From an uncultured Duganella sp. (GTDB taxonomy: Bacteria; Pseudomonadota; Gammaproteobacteria; Burkholderiales; Burkholderiaceae), in assembly GCA_946482335.1 (NCBI GenBank), contig CAMLRG010000276.1, positions 1 through 5,467 on the forward strand: a DNA stretch of 5,467 nucleotides, written 5' to 3'. The notes under the pieces were generated by a model, which was given only the letters and a program-made list of their open reading frames with translations, was not told the DNA's origin and did not search any database. Positions 5,371 to 5,467 of this stretch are shown piece by piece. A program made the translations under genes and the position numbers. Every line of letters starts with the position of its first letter. The stretch's first letter is position 1.

Positions 5371-5467
5371 TGTTCGACAGTCAGCTCTCCATGGTGATGG
5401 CCGTAATTCTTGCACCAGGCGGCCAGGGCCTGGCGTTCGGCGTCCAGCACGCCTTCCAGGTCAAAGT
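5367..5467 (-). CDS. 3' end of an unrecognised gene, upstream of emfourin
   Basis: An open frame enters from the right edge and ends at TGA 5369-5367, giving a 32-residue C-terminus that starts FDLEGVLDAERQALAAWCKN and closes with YGHHHGELTVEQ. It has a likely amphipathic helix, a single Cys, and a His-His-His just before the acidic end. It is supported by its four-base ATGA overlap with the emfourin-like gene, its lack of internal stops and its orientation. I do not recognise the family. It does not resemble the usual C-terminus of protealysin-type M4 peptidases as I know it, although the fragment is short. Confidence 0.6.
   Translation of the reverse strand, partial: FDLEGVLDAERQALAAWCKNYGHHHGELTVEQ

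Overview
The window looks like a chromosomal segment of a GC-rich betaproteobacterium, most likely Oxalobacteraceae (the Herbaspirillum/Janthinobacterium/Massilia group). This rests on protein resemblance judged from memory: an intracellular PHB depolymerase of the Ralstonia/Cupriavidus PhaZ1 type, a free-standing RnfB/RsxB-type ferredoxin read into what looks like nth, and a seven-iron FdxA paired with a TrxR-like ferredoxin-NADP+ reductase. No search could be run. Seven complete genes and two edge fragments are supported, and all but one lie on the minus strand. I see no tRNA, rRNA, CRISPR array, insertion sequence or phage signature.

Layout, left to right. At 1-15 are the first five codons of a gene read leftward, probably nth (endonuclease III), overlapping by ATGA the end of a soluble RsxB-like three-cluster ferredoxin (12-689, minus). 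Diverging from it is a lone periplasmic solute-binding protein (803-1579, plus). This converges on an ArsR-family regulator (1638-1943, minus) whose two cysteines match the persulfide-sensing BigR/SqrR/YgaV branch and which has an AT-rich palindrome at its start codon. Next come the PHB depolymerase phaZ (2036-3271, minus), a strong intrinsic terminator (3423-3451), the ferredoxin-NADP+ reductase (3480-4547, minus), fdxA (4629-4952, minus) with a good sigma70-like promoter, an emfourin-type protease-inhibitor homologue (5092-5370, minus), and the 3' end of an unrecognised gene that overlaps emfourin by ATGA.

How the genes fit together: the clearest functional unit is fdxA plus the reductase, which should exchange electrons between NADPH and ferredoxin. 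A near-consensus Fur box lies across the reductase start codon, suggesting iron control of the distal gene, and a perfect 9-bp hairpin separates the two genes. RsxB is a second ferredoxin-type module without any other Rnf/Rsx subunit in view. phaZ mobilises stored polyhydroxybutyrate. The region is mostly ordinary core chromosome. The points most worth following are the Fur box and hairpin in the fdxA-reductase unit, the orphan persulfide-sensor-like ArsR protein, and the emfourin homologue joined to a gene that does not resemble an M4 peptidase at its C-terminus.
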